Source: Meridianimarinicoccus aquatilis (lineage in GTDB: Bacteria; Pseudomonadota; Alphaproteobacteria; Rhodobacterales; Rhodobacteraceae). From it: 64,000 bases of DNA. The translations under genes were made by a program, and so were the position numbers. Below, in pieces: positions 26,241-35,664 of the stretch. The first letter of the stretch is position 1. Each line of letters opens with the position of its first letter. The stretch is taken from NCBI RefSeq assembly GCF_004358675.1, contig NZ_SMZO01000006.1, positions 62,001 through 126,000 of the forward strand, written 5' to 3'. The notes below the pieces were generated by a model. The model saw only the letters and a list, made by a program, of their open reading frames with translations. It searched no databases and was not told where the DNA came from.

Positions 26241-28205
26241 TCAGGCCCGGTTCATTCGGTTTTCGATAAGATCGTCAACCACTGCCGGCTCTGCGAGCGT
26301 CGAAGTGTCGCCAAGGCTGCCGTAATCGTTTTCCGCAATCTTGCGCAGGATGCGGCGCATGATCTTGCCGGAACGTGTCTTTGGAAGGCCGGGCGACCAC
26401 TGGATCAGATCGGGGCTGGCAATCGGGCCAATCTCGGTCCGGACCCAGTTACGCAGCTCTTTGCGCAACTCTTCAGACGGCTCTTCGCCATTCATCAAGG
26501 TGACGTAGCAATAGATGCCTTGGCCCTTGATCTCGTGCGGATAGCCAACAACAGCGGCTTCTGCGACCTTGGCGTGCGCCACAAGGGCGCTTTCGACTTC
26601 TGCGGTGCCCATGCGGTGACCGGAGACATTGATTACGTCATCGACGCGGCCAGTGATCCAATAATCGCCATCTGCGTCGCGGCGGCACCCGTCACCCGAG
26701 AAGTAGTAGCCTTTGTAATCCGAGAAATAGGTTTTTCCGAACCGTTCGTGATCACCCCAGATGGTGCGCATCTGACCCGGCCAGCTGTCCTTAAGGCACA
26801 GCACGCCTTCCGTGGGGCTTTCGTGGATTTCCTCACCAGACTGCGGATCAAGAACAACAGGCTGAACACCAAAGAATGGCTTCATGGCCGCGCCGGGCTT
26901 GGTTGCATGTGCGCCGGGCAGGGGTGTCAGCAAGTGACCACCGGTTTCAGTCTGCCACCAAGTGTCAACGATTGGGCAGGTGCCTTTGCCTACAACATCA
27001 TTGTACCAGTTCCAGGCTTCGGGGTTGATCGGCTCGCCGACCGTGCCCAGCAGACGAAGAGAAGAGAGGTCGCATTTTTCGACGAACTCTGCGCCCTTGC
27101 CCATCAGCGCGCGGATCGCGGTCGGCGCTGTGTAGAATTGGTTGACCTTGTGCTTTTCGCATACCTGCCAAAAGCGGCTTGCGTCGGGGTAGGTCGGTAC
27201 ACCTTCGAACATGATGGTCGTCGCGCCGTTCGCCAGCGGGCCGTACACAATGTAGCTGTGTCCAGTAACCCAACCGACATCGGCTGTGCACCAGAAGATA
27301 TCGCCGTCCTTGTAGTCGAAAACGTACTTGTGGGTCATTGCTGCGTACAGCAGGTAACCGCCCGATGTGTGCACAACACCCTTTGGTTGGCCGGTCGAGC
27401 CGGAGGTGTAAAGGATGAACAGCGGATCTTCGGCACCCACTTCGACAGCGCGGCATGTGTCATCCGCTTCTGCGTGAAGTTCCGAATAGTCGAAGTCACG
27501 ACCGTCGACCCATGTTGTCTGCCCGCCGGTGCGCTTGACCACCAGAAGCTTGACTGTGTCCTTGCAGTGCAACAGCGCAGCATCTGCGTTAGACTTGAGG
27601 GGCGTGTTGCGACCGCCGCGAGGGGCGTAGTCGGCTGTAATGACAACTTTCGCATCGGCGCCGTTAATACGGGCGGACAGCGCGTCGGGCGAGAAGCCTG
27701 CGAAAACGATGGAATGGATGGCGCCGATGCGGGCACAGGCCAGCATGGCATAAGCAGCTTCGGGGATCATCGGGAGATACAAGATAACCCGGTCGCCCTT
27801 GCGAACACCCAATCCTTCAAGAATGTTTGCCATCTTGCAAACTTCTGTGTGCAGCATCTTGTATGTGATGTGCTTGGCGGGTTCGTCTGGGTTGTCGGGT
27901 TCGAAAATGATTGCTGTCTGATCGCCGCGTGTCGCGAGATGGCGGTCCACGCAATTGGCAGAAACATTCAATGTGCCGTCTTCGAACCACTTGATGCCAA
28001 GGTTATCAAGCGAGAAGTCGGTGCTTTTGACTTTGGTAAATGGCTTGATCCAATCAAGTGCTTTACCCTGCTCGCCCCAGAACGCTTCAGGATCTGCGAC
28101 AGATGCAGCGTACATCTCGTCGTATTTTGCAGCGTCGATATTCGCGTCTTTTGCGAACTCTGCGCTAGGTGCATATGTGTTCGCTTCTTGACCTTGACCC
28201 GTCAT
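26241..28205 (-). CDS. acs: Acetyl-CoA synthetase (acetate--CoA ligase, AMP-forming)
   Basis: A 654-residue enzyme that activates acetate through acetyl-AMP, releasing AMP and pyrophosphate. The adenylate-forming signatures are complete: [49 protein letters not shown], and [14 protein letters not shown] holding the lysine that is the usual acetylation switch. The ATG at 28205 has a strong ribosome site (GGGAGGA) upstream; a longer in-frame ORF to 28301 is not needed. It heads a minus-strand group with adk, DUF4212 and the symporter, consistent with acetate scavenging. Confidence 0.97.
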   Translation of the reverse strand: MTGQGQEANTYAPSAEFAKDANIDAAKYDEMYAASVADPEAFWGEQGKALDWIKPFTKVKSTDFSLDNLGIKWFEDGTLNVSANCVDRHLATRGDQTAIIFEPDNPDEPAKHITYKMLHTEVCKMANILEGLGVRKGDRVILYLPMIPEAAYAMLACARIGAIHSIVFAGFSPDALSARINGADAKVVITADYAPRGGRNTPLKSNADAALLHCKDTVKLLVVKRTGGQTTWVDGRDFDYSELHAEADDTCRAVEVGAEDPLFILYTSGSTGQPKGVVHTSGGYLLYAAMTHKYVFDYKDGDIFWCTADVGWVTGHSYIVYGPLANGATTIMFEGVPTYPDASRFWQVCEKHKVNQFYTAPTAIRALMGKGAEFVEKCDLSSLRLLGTVGEPINPEAWNWYNDVVGKGTCPIVDTWWQTETGGHLLTPLPGAHATKPGAAMKPFFGVQPVVLDPQSGEEIHESPTEGVLCLKDSWPGQMRTIWGDHERFGKTYFSDYKGYYFSGDGCRRDADGDYWITGRVDDVINVSGHRMGTAEVESALVAHAKVAEAAVVGYPHEIKGQGIYCYVTLMNGEEPSEELRKELRNWVRTEIGPIASPDLIQWSPGLPKTRSGKIMRRILRKIAENDYGSLGDTSTLAEPAVVDDLIENRMNRA

Positions 28206-28887
28206 CGAAGTCCTCCCGTCAAATTGTCTTCTGTGTGTGCCGGTGCCGTCGTGCGGTGCTGACCGCAGTAGACATCCAAACCCCCTATGGCACTGTACCA
28301 CCTTCTGAAAACCGTTGAATAAGCCCGCAGAAACTCAACGGATTTCTGTAAAAAAATTTTCTCAGATTAGAAAAGGTGTGTAAAGCTTCGGTTTGGTTGG
28401 TTTTTTGTCAAGGATTTCCAACTGTTGGTTAATATGGGCTTGGGTCATTTCAAGGCTGTGCGAACAAAAAACGGTTACTTTGGGTCAGAAGCGCACAGTG
28501 TGACAAAATCGCCGCTGCGTGATCGTTTCAGCAAGAGCTTGCAACTAGGCGTTTTTCTGTTCGGCGCTAACACTGAATCACCCGTCCTAAGGCATGAATT
28601 CGCAACGTGTTGCGAGATGCGGTTGAGCGGGGCAGACTGTTGGCTTTTTGCGCCGTACCGTCACGATGTGGATGTTTCAGCAAGCACAACAAGGCCCATA
28701 CGGTTTCAAGACGCGGGCGCTGTATGAATGTATTTTTCGCGCGGACCTGCGCGGCGTCGTCGAGCTGCCCAACACGCCAGATGCCGCTAAATCGACAGCC
28801 CATTGGTACTGTTCGCGCACCAATGGGCTGCTGAGCCATCTCTAATCAGTTACGGTCGGACCTGATTTCCTGTGCATGACAGCAGAG
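28206..28887. other. 682-base intergenic region between acs and pyrG
   Basis: The acs-proximal third is AT-rich (A/T runs around 28345-28420) and should hold the acs promoter; TTGACA occurs on the minus strand at 28411-28406. The remainder has no well-supported gene. One 59-codon frame at 28666-28845 has plausible codon use (listed separately), and a 12-base perfect inverted repeat lies at its end. No tRNA or recognisable RNA family was found. Confidence 0.5.
28666..28845 (+). CDS. Possible small hypothetical protein
   Basis: A 59-codon frame, MWMFQQAQQGPYGFKTRALY onward, ending SRTNGLLSHL. Its codon choice resembles neighbouring genes and it occupies a gap without other genes, but there is no convincing ribosome site before the ATG at 28666 or 28672, and I recognise no family. 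An inverted repeat (CAGCCCATTGGT at 28796-28807 and its complement at 28819-28830, 11-base loop) falls inside the 3' end of the frame and may instead be the real functional element here. Confidence 0.25.
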   Translation: MWMFQQAQQGPYGFKTRALYECIFRADLRGVVELPNTPDAAKSTAHWYCSRTNGLLSHL

Positions 28888-30525
28888 TCACACCAGCCGA
28901 GAAACCTCTTTCGCTGCCCGAACGAAGTCCGCAAAAAGCGGATGAGGGGCAAAGGGTTTGCTTTTCAGCTCTGGGTGGAACTGAACGCCGACATACCAAG
29001 GATGGTCGGCCACTTCGATGATTTCGGGCAACTTCCCGTCAGGAGACATGCCAGAGAACGACAAGCCCTTTTCCTCCAGCGCCTCGCGATAGCGCATATC
29101 TACTTCATAACGGTGGCGGTGGCGTTCTTCGATCACGGTGGTGCCGTAAATCCCTGCAACGCGCGATCCCTCACGCAAATGGGCACTGTAGCTGCCAAGG
29201 CGCATGGTCCCGCCCAAGTCATCATCTTTACTGCGGGCGACTGTGTGGTTGCCCTTCACCCACTCTTTAAGGTGATACACAACCGGCGTTAGGCTGCGAC
29301 CTTCGCGGCCAAACTCTTCGGACCCTGCATCCTTCAATCCGGCCAGATTGCGCGCGGCCTCAACCACGGCCATCTGCATCCCAAGACAAATCCCGAAATA
29401 GGGGATGTCACGCGTGCGCGCATATTCCGCTGCCCTGATCTTACCCTCTGTGCCGCGCTCGCCAAATCCGCCAGGGACCAAGATCGCGTGGAAGCCTTCG
29501 AGATGCGGCGCAGGATCTTCGCTGTCGAAAATCTCTGCATCAATCCATTCCGACCGCACAGTGACGCGATTGGCCATGCCCGCGTGGGTTAGTGCTTCGG
29601 CGATGGATTTATAGGCATCGCCTAGCTGGGTGTATTTCCCCACGATGGCGATGCGGACTTCGCCCTCGGCAGTGACGATCCGGTCATGAACATCGTCCCA
29701 GCGCGACAGGTTCGGTTGTGGGGCAGGCGAAATCTGGAACGCATCCAGAACAGCCTGATCCAAGCCTTCACGGTGATATGCAAGCGGCGCATCGTAGATC
29801 GTGTCGAGGTCCAGCGCAGCAATGACCGACTCTGGCCGAACGTTGCAGAACAGCGCAAGTTTCTCGCGCTCTTTCTGCGGGATCGGGTTTTCAGCTCGGC
29901 ATACAAGAATGTCCGGTGCGATGCCGATGGCGCGCAATTCCTTGACCGAGTGTTGGGTCGGTTTCGTCTTCAATTCGCCAGCCGCCGCAATCCACGGCAG
30001 AAGCGTCAGGTGCATGAAGATGCAATTACCGCGTGGACGCTCTTGCCCGAACTGACGGATCGCTTCGAAAAAGGGCAATCCCTCAATGTCGCCGACTGTG
30101 CCGCCGATTTCGCACAGCATGAAATCCACTTCGCCATCGCCGACCGCGATGAAATCTTTGATCTCGTTGGTGACGTGCGGGATAACCTGGATCGTTTTGC
30201 CAAGGTAATCGCCGCGTCGTTCCTTTTCCAAGACGTTGGAATAAATTCGCCCCGAAGACACACTGTCAGTCGCACGGGCGGACACCCCGGTAAACCGTTC
30301 GTAATGGCCAAGATCGAGGTCCGTTTCGGCCCCATCGTCTGTCACGAAGACTTCGCCATGTTCAAAAGGCGACATCGTGCCTGGATCCACGTTCAGGTAG
30401 GGGTCAAGTTTGCGAAGGCGCACCGTGAAGCCGCGGGCCTGCAGCAAAGCGCCAAGCGCTGCGGAGGCCAAGCCCTTGCCAAGCGACGACACAACGCCGC
30501 CGGTAATGAAGATATAACGTGTCAT
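28888..30525 (-). CDS. pyrG: CTP synthase
   Basis: A 545-residue enzyme converting UTP to CTP with glutamine as nitrogen donor. The N-terminal synthetase domain begins [18 protein letters not shown] and contains [20 protein letters not shown]. The C-terminal class I glutaminase domain has the nucleophile Cys in [19 protein letters not shown] and the His/Glu of the triad in QFHPELKS. The ATG at 30525 is preceded by GAGGGGG. The gene follows secG on the same strand, an arrangement common in Alphaproteobacteria. Confidence 0.98.
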   Translation of the reverse strand: MTRYIFITGGVVSSLGKGLASAALGALLQARGFTVRLRKLDPYLNVDPGTMSPFEHGEVFVTDDGAETDLDLGHYERFTGVSARATDSVSSGRIYSNVLEKERRGDYLGKTIQVIPHVTNEIKDFIAVGDGEVDFMLCEIGGTVGDIEGLPFFEAIRQFGQERPRGNCIFMHLTLLPWIAAAGELKTKPTQHSVKELRAIGIAPDILVCRAENPIPQKEREKLALFCNVRPESVIAALDLDTIYDAPLAYHREGLDQAVLDAFQISPAPQPNLSRWDDVHDRIVTAEGEVRIAIVGKYTQLGDAYKSIAEALTHAGMANRVTVRSEWIDAEIFDSEDPAPHLEGFHAILVPGGFGERGTEGKIRAAEYARTRDIPYFGICLGMQMAVVEAARNLAGLKDAGSEEFGREGRSLTPVVYHLKEWVKGNHTVARSKDDDLGGTMRLGSYSAHLREGSRVAGIYGTTVIEERHRHRYEVDMRYREALEEKGLSFSGMSPDGKLPEIIEVADHPWYVGVQFHPELKSKPFAPHPLFADFVRAAKEVSRLV

Positions 30526-30673
30526 GCGCGGGATCCCCCTCGTGATGTGCTAAATGGGGCCGCGATCATCCGGCCCGGACACGCAGCATCACGGGGTTTC
30601 TAGTTACAGGATTCGGGGTGAAACCGCAACATACTGGGTGTGCTACGGGTTCATTTTCAACGGGTGGTGTGAT

Positions 30674-31054
30674 TTACTCGGCGCGCGGAGGCAGGGCAGG
30701 CGCATCGCCGGTTGTTGGCGGCAACAAAGCATCGCCGGACGGCAACGTCGGCAAGGCTGGCCCGCCTGCATCATCAGAAGCTGGTGCGGATGGGGCGCTG
30801 ATCCGGTCAAGCACCGAACTGTCGGCAGAATTGCGAGCTGCGACAATCGTCAGTGTGATGGAGGTCGCGATAAACGCTATGGCAAAAGCCCATGTGAGCT
30901 TACCTAAAGCGGTCGCTGCGCTGCGGCCGCTGGCGACACCACCGCCGCCTCCGACGCCCATACCCAAACCGCCACCTTCGGAGCGTTGAAGCAGGACTAC
31001 GCCAATCAGGCACAGTGCAAGGATCAGGTGGACGATGAGAACGACGTTTTCCAT
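30674..31054 (-). CDS. secG: Preprotein translocase subunit SecG
   Basis: A 126-residue inner-membrane subunit of the SecYEG channel. It starts MENVVLIVHLILALCLIGVV, continues with LLQRSEGGGLGMGVGGGGG (the conserved family motif between the two membrane segments), then the second segment (TWAFAIAFIATSITLTI). The C-terminal 45 residues are a Pro/Ala/Asp tail as in other Rhodobacterales. It lies upstream of pyrG on the same strand, 148 bases away. Confidence 0.95.
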   Translation of the reverse strand: MENVVLIVHLILALCLIGVVLLQRSEGGGLGMGVGGGGGVASGRSAATALGKLTWAFAIAFIATSITLTIVAARNSADSSVLDRISAPSAPASDDAGGPALPTLPSGDALLPPTTGDAPALPPRAE

Positions 31055-31126
31055 GGGTCGGCGGCCTTTGTACGGTTTGGGGCTACGTAAGGGATGTGAG
31101 GCCCAGCCGCAAGGGTGGCAAGTACT

Positions 31127-32206
31127 CTACTGTGCGTGCGATGTGGGTGCGGCGCGCGTAAAGGCGGGTGTGGCCATGATCCAGCCCGTAACAAGGGCGC
31201 CGACCCACATGGAGGCAACAGCAACCCAAGCTGTCAATGCAAGCACCGCGCCACCTGAAACGCCAGCGCCAACGGCACACCCGCCCGCAAGCATGGCACC
31301 GAAACCCATCAGGACCGCGCCCATAAGATACCGTTCCATTCCTGTATCCGCATCGAACCGTTGCAGGTGAAATTCTTTGGTAACTACGGCCATCAAACCT
31401 GATCCTAAAAAGACGCCGGGCACGAGGCCGACACTGAAAGACAGCGTGAGCGCGCGTTCGTTGATCAAGCCCATCAGCGTGTCTGTGGCAGGGCCGGTGA
31501 ATGTGACAGAGGAAACCGCTACAGGTTCAAAAGACATTTGGGCAATCGCGAATGTGCCAACCCAACCGATTGTGACCGCAACCCCGACAAGGGCCGCCGA
31601 AATGATGCGAGACGTTTCAAGGTTACCGCGACGCGCTGCAACAAGACCTGCAATCAGCATCCCAACGCCGAGTGCAAAGAAGGCTGGGCGCCCAAGCCCG
31701 GTCACCGCCACAAGATCGCGGGCCGCACCGCCTGATACGGTCCACATCCCAAAGATCGCCTCACGTGCCGGGGCCAGAACCCCGCGATAGGACGCTTGCG
31801 CCACCACGGTCAGCACGAGCCCCGTAATAAGGGCGCGCATGTTGCCGGTGCCCGAGAGCACGAGCAGGCGACTGGCACAGCCTCGCGCCAGGATCATTCC
31901 GGCCCCGAACATCAATCCGCCAATAATCGCTCCGGACAGGCTTCCGACGCCGCTGATTTGCCGGGTCTGTGACGGGTCGAGCAGGCCGGTGATGACAGCC
32001 CCTTGGGTCAACAGAAGAGCCGTGGCAAAGACGATCAACCAGATGCCAAGTTTGGGGCCCGCGCGGCCTGAGCCCAGTTCCGCAGTCGCCGCTCTTAGGC
32101 AAAAGCGTGAATGTTGCGCGGCGGCCCCAAAAAGCAGGCCCACGGCGAGCCCTAAAGCAAAAAGGGTTTCGGCATCGCCGAAGCGATTGAGAATGACGTC
32201 AAGCAC
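31127..32206 (-). CDS. YeeE/YedE family permease, probable sulfur-compound transporter
   Basis: A 359-residue membrane protein. I use the GTG at 32206 because GGGGG lies 5 bases before it; the frame can be extended to a TTG at 32233. It is a duplicated YeeE/YedE permease: each half carries the family Cys/Gly motif (HSRFCLRAA and FGAGMILARGCASRLLVLSG in the first half; GFGAMLAGGCAVGAG in the second). E. coli YeeE imports thiosulfate through such conserved Cys residues. Located at the downstream end of the sox run, it resembles the SoxT-type permeases of other sulfur oxidisers and probably moves a sulfur species across the inner membrane. Confidence 0.88.
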   Translation of the reverse strand: MLDVILNRFGDAETLFALGLAVGLLFGAAAQHSRFCLRAATAELGSGRAGPKLGIWLIVFATALLLTQGAVITGLLDPSQTRQISGVGSLSGAIIGGLMFGAGMILARGCASRLLVLSGTGNMRALITGLVLTVVAQASYRGVLAPAREAIFGMWTVSGGAARDLVAVTGLGRPAFFALGVGMLIAGLVAARRGNLETSRIISAALVGVAVTIGWVGTFAIAQMSFEPVAVSSVTFTGPATDTLMGLINERALTLSFSVGLVPGVFLGSGLMAVVTKEFHLQRFDADTGMERYLMGAVLMGFGAMLAGGCAVGAGVSGGAVLALTAWVAVASMWVGALVTGWIMATPAFTRAAPTSHAQ

Positions 32207-32290
32207 GGCGGCCCCCAATTTCAGTTGGCGCAACGTAAGCCTGGTCGCACCGGCCCTGAATGATTTGCATCAAACCACCGACACGCGGTG

Positions 32291-32740
32291 TTAGAATTCT
32301 GTGGCTTCCGACACGATTGAGGCGAGCAGGTTCTGCACTTCTTGCATCGGTCCGTCGGGATACACCCTGTGACCAATCACAACGTCGCCTTCTGGCATTT
32401 CAGCCACGAAAATTCCGTAAGGGCAGTGCGCAATGTTCATGCGGTCTGCTTCCATGACCTTTCTAGAGGTGACAGCAGAGCAGAACAGGTACATGTCGGC
32501 CTCTGTGAAGAGATCGACATCACTGCCAACCGCGTCTTTGGTGCGCGCCAGCATTTCACCAACATGGCTCACATGATCGACGACAAGTCCACGCCCCACG
32601 ATGGCCGTTTCTATTGCAAATGTGGCGTCGCCAAAATCGCCGTCAAACTGGGTCGTCACAAATGCCTCTTGTGCAGTTGCTGGCAAGGTGAGCGTCGCGG
32701 CAAGGCAGGCTGCGAACAGGCGTGAAGCGATGCGGGTCAT
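32291..32740 (-). CDS. DUF302 domain periplasmic protein
   Basis: A 149-residue protein from the ATG at 32740 (MTRIASRLFAACLAA) with a signal peptide ending PATAQ, preceded by GAGGA. The mature part fits DUF302 (FAIETAIVGRGLVVDHVSHV, then RMNIAHCPYGIFV). It contains two Cys (FCSAV and HCPYG). DUF302 proteins are small alpha/beta proteins of unknown role that are often found with sulfur-oxidation and thiol genes. It lies between soxF and the YeeE/YedE gene, where Paracoccus has soxG/soxH. Confidence 0.85.
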   Translation of the reverse strand: MTRIASRLFAACLAATLTLPATAQEAFVTTQFDGDFGDATFAIETAIVGRGLVVDHVSHVGEMLARTKDAVGSDVDLFTEADMYLFCSAVTSRKVMEADRMNIAHCPYGIFVAEMPEGDVVIGHRVYPDGPMQEVQNLLASIVSEATEF

Positions 32741-32795
32741 GGAATCCTCGATGGGGTTGGCGCACCGACCGCGAAACAGCAGCCGGTGCACAGGA

Positions 32796-34058
32796 TCAGC
32801 CGAACATGTCGGCGGTTATGGCATCATACCAGCCAAGGCTTTCACGATACGTCGCCGCACGCAAATCGCCAGCCTCGCCGGTTTGGCTGATGAAGCTGTC
32901 GACCGACGCGATCTTTTCGTCAGTTGCAATATAGCTTGCCCCAACCTTTACCCCGTTGTCCGTGTCGATCAACGACCAGCATGTGTTGGAGAATTTCGCC
33001 GGGAATACGCGTGATCCGGTCAGTGCGCCACGCACCGCCATTGCTGCGACCTTTGCCTGACTGTTTGCGGCAAAGCCTGATTTGGGCATGTCGCCCTGCG
33101 CTGCTGCGTCCCCAAGGATATGGATGTTCTCGTCCATTCTGCTTTGCATCGTCGCGGGAACAACAGGGGCCCAGTTACCTTCAGTGAGCGCCGCGGCATG
33201 GGCGATTTGACCGGCTTTCATGGCCGGGATCACATTACATGCATCAGCCTTTACGACTTCACCGTCGATCAACACTTCCATGCTGTCCGGCCGCACTTCG
33301 ACGTTTCCACCGCCAAAATCAGACCCGATCCAATCCACCATGCCCGGGTAAAGGTCGTTCCAACCTTCTTGGAACAGCGCCATCTTCGAGAATTTCTCTT
33401 TCGGGTCGGCGACCACGATCTTGGCCGTCGGGTTTGCCTCGCGCAGGTAATGGGCGATCATAGAGACGCGTTCATACGGCCCCGGTGGGCAGCGGTATGG
33501 GTTGGGCGGAGCAACCATCACAAAAGTGCCACCCTCTGGCATGGCCGCAATGCGGGCTTTCAGAATTTCGGTTTGCGAGCCACCTTTATAGGCATGGGGC
33601 ATCGCATTTTGCGCCGCGACAGACCAGCCAGGCACCGCATCATCGATAAAGCCGATACCGGGTGCGATAATGAGGCGGTCATAGGGAATGGACCCGCCGC
33701 CCGCCAACGCGACCGTGCGTGCGTCACGGTCGATGCCGGTCGCCCAGTCATGTACGACGTTGATGTCATTATCCGCTGCAAGCTTGCCATAGGAGTGGGC
33801 GAGCGAGTCAATACTGCGGAACCCGCCAAGATAGAGGTTGGAGAAGAAGCAGGTGTAGTAGCTGCGGCTGGGTTCGATCAGGGTTACGTCAATCGCGCCG
33901 CCGCTGTCTTTCGCAATGTACCGCGCCGCCGTTGCGCCGCCGGCGCCGCCGCCGATCACGACAGCCCGTGGCCGCGTTTGAGCCCCCAGCATAGGGGCGG
34001 CAAGCGTGCCAGCGACTGCTGCAGTTGTGCCGATGAAATGGCGTCTTGTTAGTGTCAT
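32796..34058 (-). CDS. soxF: SoxF, FCSD-type flavoprotein (sulfide dehydrogenase flavin subunit)
   Basis: A 420-residue periplasmic flavoprotein. The ATG at 34058 has GGGAGGA upstream and gives a Tat signal (TRRHFIGTTAAVAG). The FAD-binding fold starts AVVIGGGAGGATAARYI; YYTCFFSN holds the Cys that binds FAD covalently in flavocytochrome c sulfide dehydrogenase; YRCPPGP and NTCWSL supply the redox Cys pair. In Paracoccus, SoxF stimulates thiosulfate oxidation and can oxidise sulfide with its cytochrome partner SoxE, encoded just upstream. Length is normal. Confidence 0.94.
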   Translation of the reverse strand: MTLTRRHFIGTTAAVAGTLAAPMLGAQTRPRAVVIGGGAGGATAARYIAKDSGGAIDVTLIEPSRSYYTCFFSNLYLGGFRSIDSLAHSYGKLAADNDINVVHDWATGIDRDARTVALAGGGSIPYDRLIIAPGIGFIDDAVPGWSVAAQNAMPHAYKGGSQTEILKARIAAMPEGGTFVMVAPPNPYRCPPGPYERVSMIAHYLREANPTAKIVVADPKEKFSKMALFQEGWNDLYPGMVDWIGSDFGGGNVEVRPDSMEVLIDGEVVKADACNVIPAMKAGQIAHAAALTEGNWAPVVPATMQSRMDENIHILGDAAAQGDMPKSGFAANSQAKVAAMAVRGALTGSRVFPAKFSNTCWSLIDTDNGVKVGASYIATDEKIASVDSFISQTGEAGDLRAATYRESLGWYDAITADMFG

Positions 34059-34089
34059 GGTGTTTCCTCCCAAAAACACCCGCACCCGG

Positions 34090-34881
34090 TTAATCCGGGG
34101 TTAGGGATGCAAAATACGCAGCAAGCGCCGCGATCTCTTCATTGCTGAGCCGCGCGGCAACCATCTGCATGGCCGGGTGCGGGCGCAGTTGTTCTTTGTA
34201 GGCGTGCAAGGCGATCACGAAGTCATCCTCTGGCCACAGGGTGATTGACGGAATCCCCGTGTCTGCGCCTTGCGGGCTATGACAGGTGATACATTCGCCA
34301 GATAGGTACTCACCATACTCTGGATCCCCATCAAGAGCGAGGATCGCCGGGTCCAGATCATGACCTGCATCCGAAGCCGTTGGGGGACTTTCGGGAATGT
34401 CAGACGGCTTGGCAGAATAGGCGCGCAAAAAGGCAAGCACGTCAGAACGATCGGTCGCATCTGCCATGCCGCGATAACTCATCCGAGTGCGTGATACGAG
34501 CGCGCGGGGGTTTTCCAGATATGCGTCGAGGTTGCGATAGGCCCAGACCAAGCCATCGTCGCCCATGCGCTGCATCGATTTGGAATAGGCAAAGCCGGGA
34601 ATGCTTCCCGCTTGCCGGTCAAAAATTTCGTTGAGGTGTGGACCGATACGGTTGGTTGCACCGGGGCCAATCTGGTGGCACCCGCTACATTCCTGAAATA
34701 ATTCTGCGCCGCGATCTGCGTCGCCGCCTGCAAGCGCATCGTCAGTCTCTTGCGCAGCCAAGGGAGCCATCTGAGCAAGAATGGCAACCAAGGCAGCTGC
34801 GCCCAAGTTCATTCCAAAGAAGTGACGCACCGTTCGTGTGAGTCCATCTTTAGAGAGCGTTTCACAGGTTTTCCCGGTCAT
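34090..34881 (-). CDS. soxE: SoxE, diheme c-type cytochrome
   Basis: A 263-residue secreted cytochrome with two CXXCH sites: CSGCH at 65-69 and CITCH at 197-201, each in a cytochrome c domain. It is expected to be the electron-accepting partner of the SoxF flavoprotein in the periplasm. The start is uncertain: the ATG at 34881 gives a long n-region before the hydrophobic stretch (MNLGAAALVAILAQ), and an ATG at 34812 would give a compact signal peptide. Neither has a strong ribosome site. Two hairpins lie in the gap after soxD. Confidence 0.9.
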   Translation of the reverse strand: MTGKTCETLSKDGLTRTVRHFFGMNLGAAALVAILAQMAPLAAQETDDALAGGDADRGAELFQECSGCHQIGPGATNRIGPHLNEIFDRQAGSIPGFAYSKSMQRMGDDGLVWAYRNLDAYLENPRALVSRTRMSYRGMADATDRSDVLAFLRAYSAKPSDIPESPPTASDAGHDLDPAILALDGDPEYGEYLSGECITCHSPQGADTGIPSITLWPEDDFVIALHAYKEQLRPHPAMQMVAARLSNEEIAALAAYFASLTPD

Positions 34882-34910
34882 GAATTCGATCCACGTTGCG
34901 TTTCCACAGA

Positions 34911-34972
34911 CCGGGCAACGGGAGGATTGCCCGGCCTACACCCAGCGCGCAATTGGGGGCAACGCGCGCTGG
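34911..34972 (-). repeat. Two inverted repeats between soxD and soxE
   Basis: CCGGGCAA/TTGCCCGG (34911-34918 and 34927-34934, 8-base loop) and CCAGCGCGC/GCGCGCTGG (34942-34950 and 34964-34972, 13-base loop) fill most of the 96-base gap. They could form RNA hairpins in the sox transcript that attenuate soxE/soxF or protect upstream mRNA. There is no T-run, so full termination is unlikely. Confidence 0.6.
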
Positions 34973-34977
34973 ATCTC

Positions 34978-35664
34978 TCAGTCGATGCCGCCACCGCCGC
35001 CTTCGCCGCCGTCTTCGGGCGTCACGTCCAAAACGGTTGCATGTGCGGTGATTTCAACCTGCTCTTTGCAGTCGGTCATGCACGGCTCGGCCGTAAACTG
35101 CGGCAACTCCGTTTCTGCACGATCATCCATGAAGAAATTCTCTTCATTGGGCATGGCAATTTCAGAGAAGTTTTCATTGCTCAGAACAAAGTCGTCTTCG
35201 ACAATATAGTTGGAATACAGCAGGTAAGCCGTAATTGCGTAAACATCATCAGGGCTGAGCGATTGCGAATACCCGAACGGCATCGCCCGGTAAACATAGT
35301 CATAAACGGTTGAGAGATAGGGCCAATACGACCCGATCGTCTTAACTGGCCGATCGTCAGACAGGGTACCTTCGCCGCCTGCAAGAACTGGCCAGCGGTC
35401 AATCCCTTCGGCAAAGTCACCGTGACAGTGGGCGCAGTTATAGCTCCAGATTTCTTCACCCAACTCGACGCTGCCCGATCCAACGGGCAGACCTTTGCCG
35501 TCGGGGCGGATGTCGATGTCCCACATCGCGACTTCTTCGGTGGTGGCCTCTCGGCCCAGACCAAAACCGCCTTCCGGCGCTTCGGCGGCGTCTTGTGCAA
35601 ATGCGGCGGGTGCAATCAATGTGGCGGCCGCGAGAGCCTTTAGAACGTCAGGAAACCTCGACAT
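34978..35664 (-). CDS. soxD: SoxD, cytochrome subunit of sulfane dehydrogenase (single-heme form)
   Basis: A 228-residue secreted cytochrome. The ATG at 35664 (MSRFPDVLKALAAATL) lies within the end of soxC and gives a signal peptide ending AAFAQ. One heme site, CAHCH at 77-81, is present. The part after it contains PNEENFFMDDRAETELPQF and EPCMTDCK, the segment that in diheme SoxD precedes the second cytochrome domain. Here the protein ends soon after in a Glu/Gly tail. SoxD of Paracoccus is diheme and about 380 residues, so this one lacks the C-terminal heme domain. Only 96 bases follow before soxE, so a frameshifted second domain is not hidden there. SoxCD removes six electrons from SoxY-bound sulfane sulfur. 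Confidence 0.9.
   Translation of the reverse strand: MSRFPDVLKALAAATLIAPAAFAQDAAEAPEGGFGLGREATTEEVAMWDIDIRPDGKGLPVGSGSVELGEEIWSYNCAHCHGDFAEGIDRWPVLAGGEGTLSDDRPVKTIGSYWPYLSTVYDYVYRAMPFGYSQSLSPDDVYAITAYLLYSNYIVEDDFVLSNENFSEIAMPNEENFFMDDRAETELPQFTAEPCMTDCKEQVEITAHATVLDVTPEDGGEGGGGGID

Noticed and set aside
25974-28262. A 762-codon plus-strand open frame opposite acs
   Set aside because: It is the antisense shadow of acs: Cys/His/Arg-rich, no family resemblance, and exactly overlapping a certain gene.
34882-34977. Hidden second heme domain of SoxD after a frameshift
   Set aside because: Only 96 bases separate soxD from soxE and none of the three frames contains a CXXCH.
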